In this document: positions 6,960 to 9,698 of the stretch, in pieces
Layout of the letters: every line of letters starts with the position of its first letter
Numbering within the stretch: the stretch's first letter is position 1
From: Fidelibacterota bacterium
Lineage (GTDB): Bacteria; Fidelibacterota; Marinisomatia; Marinisomatales; TCS55
Direction of reading: 5' to 3'
DNA length: 9,698 bases
Assembly: GCA_002713385.1 (NCBI GenBank)
Contig: PAWC01000030.1
Coordinates: 5,515 to 15,212 of the forward strand
Position numbers and translations under genes: made by a program
Notes under the pieces: generated by a model
Databases searched by the model: none
What the model was told of the DNA's origin: nothing
What the model saw: the letters and a program-made list of their open reading frames with translations, nothing else

Positions 6960-7331
6960 ATGGCTGATAAAACACAAGAAAAATTAATAGAAGATTTTAC
7001 AAATGCTACTATAACAGTGTCACCTAAAGCTATTGAGCGTATCAAGAATGCCATGAAAATGGAAGGCAAAGAAGGATGGGCACTGCGTACGGGTGTTGAT
7101 GGTGGTGGTTGTTCAGGGATGAATTACAAAATGTCATTTGATAATAAACAGGGTGAAATGGATAAAGTGATTGAAAGTAATGGTCTAAAAATTTTTTGTG
7201 ATCTAAAGAGCTGGCTTTATTTACGTGGAATGGAGATCGATTTTTCCAATGATTTGCTGAACGGTGGATTTAAGATCCATAATCCCAACGCCAATAGAAC
7301 CTGCGGTTGCGGAACAAGTTTTTCTGTTTAA
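6960..7331 (+). CDS. sufA: A-type Fe-S carrier (SufA/IscA/HesB family)
   Basis: This 123-residue protein is an A-type carrier, which holds Fe-S clusters or iron and passes them to apoproteins. The three invariant cysteines are present: C51 in G-G-G-C-S-G-M, and C115 and C117 in the C-terminal T-C-G-C-G-T motif. The family core starts at I-T-V-S-P-K-A-I-E-R-I near residue 18. An extra Cys80 lies in the middle. The start at 6960 is well supported by GGAG at 6951-6954, 5 bases upstream; a GTG at 6948 would only add four residues across that site. Two bases separate it from sufT. The symbol follows context, as IscA, ErpA and SufA are hard to tell apart by sequence. Confidence 0.9.
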   Translation: MADKTQEKLIEDFTNATITVSPKAIERIKNAMKMEGKEGWALRTGVDGGGCSGMNYKMSFDNKQGEMDKVIESNGLKIFCDLKSWLYLRGMEIDFSNDLLNGGFKIHNPNANRTCGCGTSFSV

Positions 7332-7349
7332 TTAAAGTCTAAAAATATT

Positions 7350-8786
7350 ATGTCCGAAGTAATCGCAAAAGCCATAGAGCAAGATTATAAGTACGGGTTT
7401 GTCACTGACATTGAGCAGGACACCCTCCCTCCCGGATTAAACGAAGATGTTATTCGATCCATTTCTGCCATCAAAAATGAACCGGATTTCATGTTGGAAT
7501 GGCGACTCAAATCGTACAATCAATGGTTGAAAATGGAAGAACCCACCTGGGCCAAAGTGGATTATCCCAAAATTGATTACCAAGCCATCAGCTATTATTC
7601 TGCTCCAAAGAAAAAAGAATTAAAAAGCCTGGATGAGGTTGACCCAGAAATTTTGAAGACTTACAATAAACTGGGGATCCCCCTGGAAGAGCAAAAAATG
7701 CTGGCTGGCGTGGCAGTGGATGCTGTGTTTGATTCTGTATCTGTAGCAACGACATTTAAAGAAGAATTGGAAAAACATGGTGTCATATTTTGCCCCTTTT
7801 CTGAAGCTGTCCAGAATCATCCAGAACTGATTAAAAAATATCTGGGATCAGTAGTTCCCCACACCGATAATTATTTTGCAGCTCTCAATTCAGCAGTATT
7901 CACCGATGGCAGTTTCGTCTATATTCCAAAGGGGGTGCGCTGCCCCATGGAACTCTCAACATATTTCCGCATCAACGCCGCCAACACTGGCCAATTTGAA
8001 CGGACACTCATTATCGCTGACGAAGACAGTTATGTCAGTTATCTTGAAGGCTGCACGGCCCCTAAGCGGGATGAGAATCAGCTCCATGCTGCAGTTGTAG
8101 AACTGATCGCTCATAAAGATGCCACCATCAAATATTCCACAGTTCAAAACTGGTATCCCGGTGATCCAAAAACTGGCAAAGGCGGTATCTACAATTTTGT
8201 AACCAAGCGCGGAACGTGTTTGGAGGAAAATTCCAAGATCTCATGGACGCAAGTTGAAACCGGTTCGGCCATCACTTGGAAATATCCATCCTGTATTTTA
8301 AAAGGCGATAATTCAGTGGGAGAATTTTATTCTGTAGCCCTAACTAACAATTTTCAACAAGCCGACACTGGGACTAAAATGGTGCACATCGGCAAGAACA
8401 CCAAAAGTACCATTATATCTAAAGGAATTTCAGCCGGTAAAGGCCGGCAAACATATCGAGGTGCGGTAAAGATCATGAAAAATGCCGATAATTCACGGAA
8501 TTATTCACAATGTGACTCCATGCTCATTGGTGATCAATGTAAAGCTTATACTTTTCCATATATTGATGTCCGCAACTCCAGCGCTCAAATGGAACACGAA
8601 GCATCCACATCTTCCATTGGTGAAGACCAGATTTATTACTGCAATCAGCGGGGCATTCCTACAGAAAATGCCATATCCCTCATCGTAAACGGCTTCTGCA
8701 AAGAAGTCTTTAAAGAACTACCAATGGAATTTGCCGTGGAAGCCCAGAAACTCATGGAGGTGAGTCTGGAAGGCAGCGTTGGTTAA
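7350..8786 (+). CDS. sufB: SufB, scaffold subunit of the SufBC2D Fe-S assembly complex
   Basis: SufB forms the cluster-building scaffold with SufC and SufD and receives persulfide sulfur from the SufS/SufE or SufS/SufU pair. The 478 residues match the family length (E. coli 495) and the sequence is colinear with it. The key residues are present: C388 in Q-C-D-S-M-L-I-G corresponds to E. coli Cys405, H416 and E417 in M-E-H-E-A to His433 and Glu434, and C235 in E-G-C-T-A-P to Cys254. The family blocks [13 protein letters not shown] and N-W-Y-P-G near 265-271 are also intact. The 18-base gap after sufA is A/T-rich and lacks a clear Shine-Dalgarno, but M-S-E-V at 7350 is the natural N-terminus. 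Confidence 0.97.
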   Translation: MSEVIAKAIEQDYKYGFVTDIEQDTLPPGLNEDVIRSISAIKNEPDFMLEWRLKSYNQWLKMEEPTWAKVDYPKIDYQAISYYSAPKKKELKSLDEVDPEILKTYNKLGIPLEEQKMLAGVAVDAVFDSVSVATTFKEELEKHGVIFCPFSEAVQNHPELIKKYLGSVVPHTDNYFAALNSAVFTDGSFVYIPKGVRCPMELSTYFRINAANTGQFERTLIIADEDSYVSYLEGCTAPKRDENQLHAAVVELIAHKDATIKYSTVQNWYPGDPKTGKGGIYNFVTKRGTCLEENSKISWTQVETGSAITWKYPSCILKGDNSVGEFYSVALTNNFQQADTGTKMVHIGKNTKSTIISKGISAGKGRQTYRGAVKIMKNADNSRNYSQCDSMLIGDQCKAYTFPYIDVRNSSAQMEHEASTSSIGEDQIYYCNQRGIPTENAISLIVNGFCKEVFKELPMEFAVEAQKLMEVSLEGSVG

Positions 8787-8812
8787 GCAACTATTTATTG
8801 AATCAGGAAATC

Positions 8813-9550
8813 ATGTTAGAAATAAAAAATTTATACGTCCGCATTAAAAAAAAAGAAATTATTAAAGGTGTTGATCTTACAATAAACGCAGGTGAACTCC
8901 ATGCCCTCATGGGACGCAACGGCTCGGGCAAAAGCACCCTGGCCCATGTCATTACCGGTAAAGACGGTTATGAAATTGAAGGCGATATTCTTTTTAACGG
9001 CGAAAGCATTTTGGATAAAACTCCGGAAGAACGTGCTTTGGATGGGATCTTCATGTCCTTTCAATATCCTGTGGTAATTCCAGGAGTCAAAAATATATAT
9101 TTCTTAAAAGCTGCGCTGAATGCTCGTCGTAAAGACAAGGGTGAAGCTGAATTGGATGCCATGGATTTTCTTACCCTTATCAAAGCGAAGATCAAGCAGG
9201 TAGGGATGGATGAAAGTTATTTAAGTCGAGCAGTGAATGATGGCTTTTCCGGCGGTGAGAAAAAATTGAATGAAATTCTACAGTTGTTAACTCTTGAGCC
9301 AACATTTGCCATTTTGGATGAAACCGATTCAGGACTGGACATCGATGCAATGAAAGTTATTGCCAATGGTATAAATGAATATCGAAATGGTGATCGCGCC
9401 ATTTTTGCCATCACCCACTATCAACGATTGTTGGACTACATGAAACCGGATATGGTCCATGTCATGATTAATGGCAAGATCGTCAAAACTGGCGATATTG
9501 AATTGGTTCATGAATTGGAAGCAAAAGGATATTCGTGGCTGGAAAACTAA
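8813..9550 (+). CDS. sufC: SufC, ABC-type ATPase of the SUF complex
   Basis: SufC is the cytosolic ATPase that drives conformational change in the SufBCD complex. From the ATG at 8813 (M-L-E-I-K-N-L) it has 245 residues, close to E. coli SufC (248). Motifs in order: Walker A G-R-N-G-S-G-K-S-T at 34-42, Q-loop Q84, signature F-S-G-G-E at 145-149, Walker B A-I-L-D-E at 166-170, D-loop S-G-L-D at 173-176 and H-loop His202 in T-H-Y-Q. Two positions differ from the usual SufC: Arg35 where Pro is common in Walker A, and Leu152 in G-E-K-K-L-N where Arg is usual. A TTG at 8798 would add five residues, but AGGA at 8805-8808 sits just before the ATG and homologues start at M-L. The stop overlaps the sufD start (TAATG). 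Confidence 0.95.
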   Translation: MLEIKNLYVRIKKKEIIKGVDLTINAGELHALMGRNGSGKSTLAHVITGKDGYEIEGDILFNGESILDKTPEERALDGIFMSFQYPVVIPGVKNIYFLKAALNARRKDKGEAELDAMDFLTLIKAKIKQVGMDESYLSRAVNDGFSGGEKKLNEILQLLTLEPTFAILDETDSGLDIDAMKVIANGINEYRNGDRAIFAITHYQRLLDYMKPDMVHVMINGKIVKTGDIELVHELEAKGYSWLEN

Positions 9551-9698
9551 TGCAGCATTATCGTTCAGAATTAGAGTCATTACAGATCAATGGGTCTGCT
9601 GAGCCTAAAGAGCTTTCGGCCTTACGAAGCAAAGCTTTCAGTCGATTTACTGAATTGGGTTTTCCCACCAAGAAATGGGAAGACTGGCAATTCACGGA
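9550..9698 (+). CDS. sufD: SufD, N-terminal fragment (continues beyond window)
   Basis: SufD is the SufB paralogue that completes the SufBC2D scaffold. Only 49 codons lie in the window. The hallmark near the N-terminus of SufD proteins, F-P-T-K-K-W-E-D-W-Q-F-T, is present at about residues 37-48, preceded by an R-S-K-A-F-S-R-F segment. Its position directly after sufC is the usual sufB-sufC-sufD order. The ATG shares one base with the sufC stop codon, implying translational coupling. The rest of the protein, and probably a SufS desulfurase with SufE or SufU, should follow to the right. Confidence 0.92.
   Translation, partial: MQHYRSELESLQINGSAEPKELSALRSKAFSRFTELGFPTKKWEDWQFT

Overview
The window is a gene-dense stretch of a bacterial chromosome with moderate to low GC. 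It encodes central carbon metabolism, selenium metabolism and iron-sulfur cluster assembly. The gene content fits an anaerobic or microaerophilic bacterium of a Marinimicrobia/Bacteroidota/Calditrichota-like kind. That placement is only an impression from protein similarity and from the weak or absent Shine-Dalgarno sites in front of several genes. No RNA gene, mobile element or CRISPR array is visible.

Left part, minus strand (1-4046): a tight korA-korB-fumC cluster. It encodes the two subunits of a 2-oxoacid (most likely 2-oxoglutarate):ferredoxin oxidoreductase, followed by a class II fumarase that starts at a TTG codon and runs off the left edge. These are TCA-cycle enzymes, and the ferredoxin-linked one can in principle run in the oxidative or the reductive direction.

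Centre, plus strand (about 4047-6121): a divergent intergenic region with a promoter-like sequence, then an unrecognised protein of about 267 residues whose stop codon overlaps the start of selD (TAATG). The selD gene is the highlight. It has an in-frame TGA at the catalytic position (context G-S-G-TGA-A-C-K), followed at the right distance by a hairpin that resembles a bacterial SECIS element. SelD is therefore very probably itself a selenoprotein, 349 residues long, starting at 5072. A plain ORF caller would cut it down to a GTG start at 5231.

Right part, plus strand (6122-9698): an 85-base gap with palindromic sequences leads into an Rrf2-family regulator with a Cys-X5-Cys-X5-Cys cluster motif. 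It is followed by a compact SUF operon: sufT (MIP18/DUF59), sufA-type carrier, sufB, sufC and the beginning of sufD, which runs off the right edge. The regulator probably senses Fe-S status and controls the operon. The SUF products supply the clusters that KorAB and other enzymes need, and a cysteine desulfurase expected beyond the window could link sulfur and selenium supply to SelD.

Most of this is well-known biology. The parts that deserve a second look are the selenocysteine SelD with its SECIS, the unknown gene translationally coupled to it, and the unusual ligand set of the Rrf2 protein.
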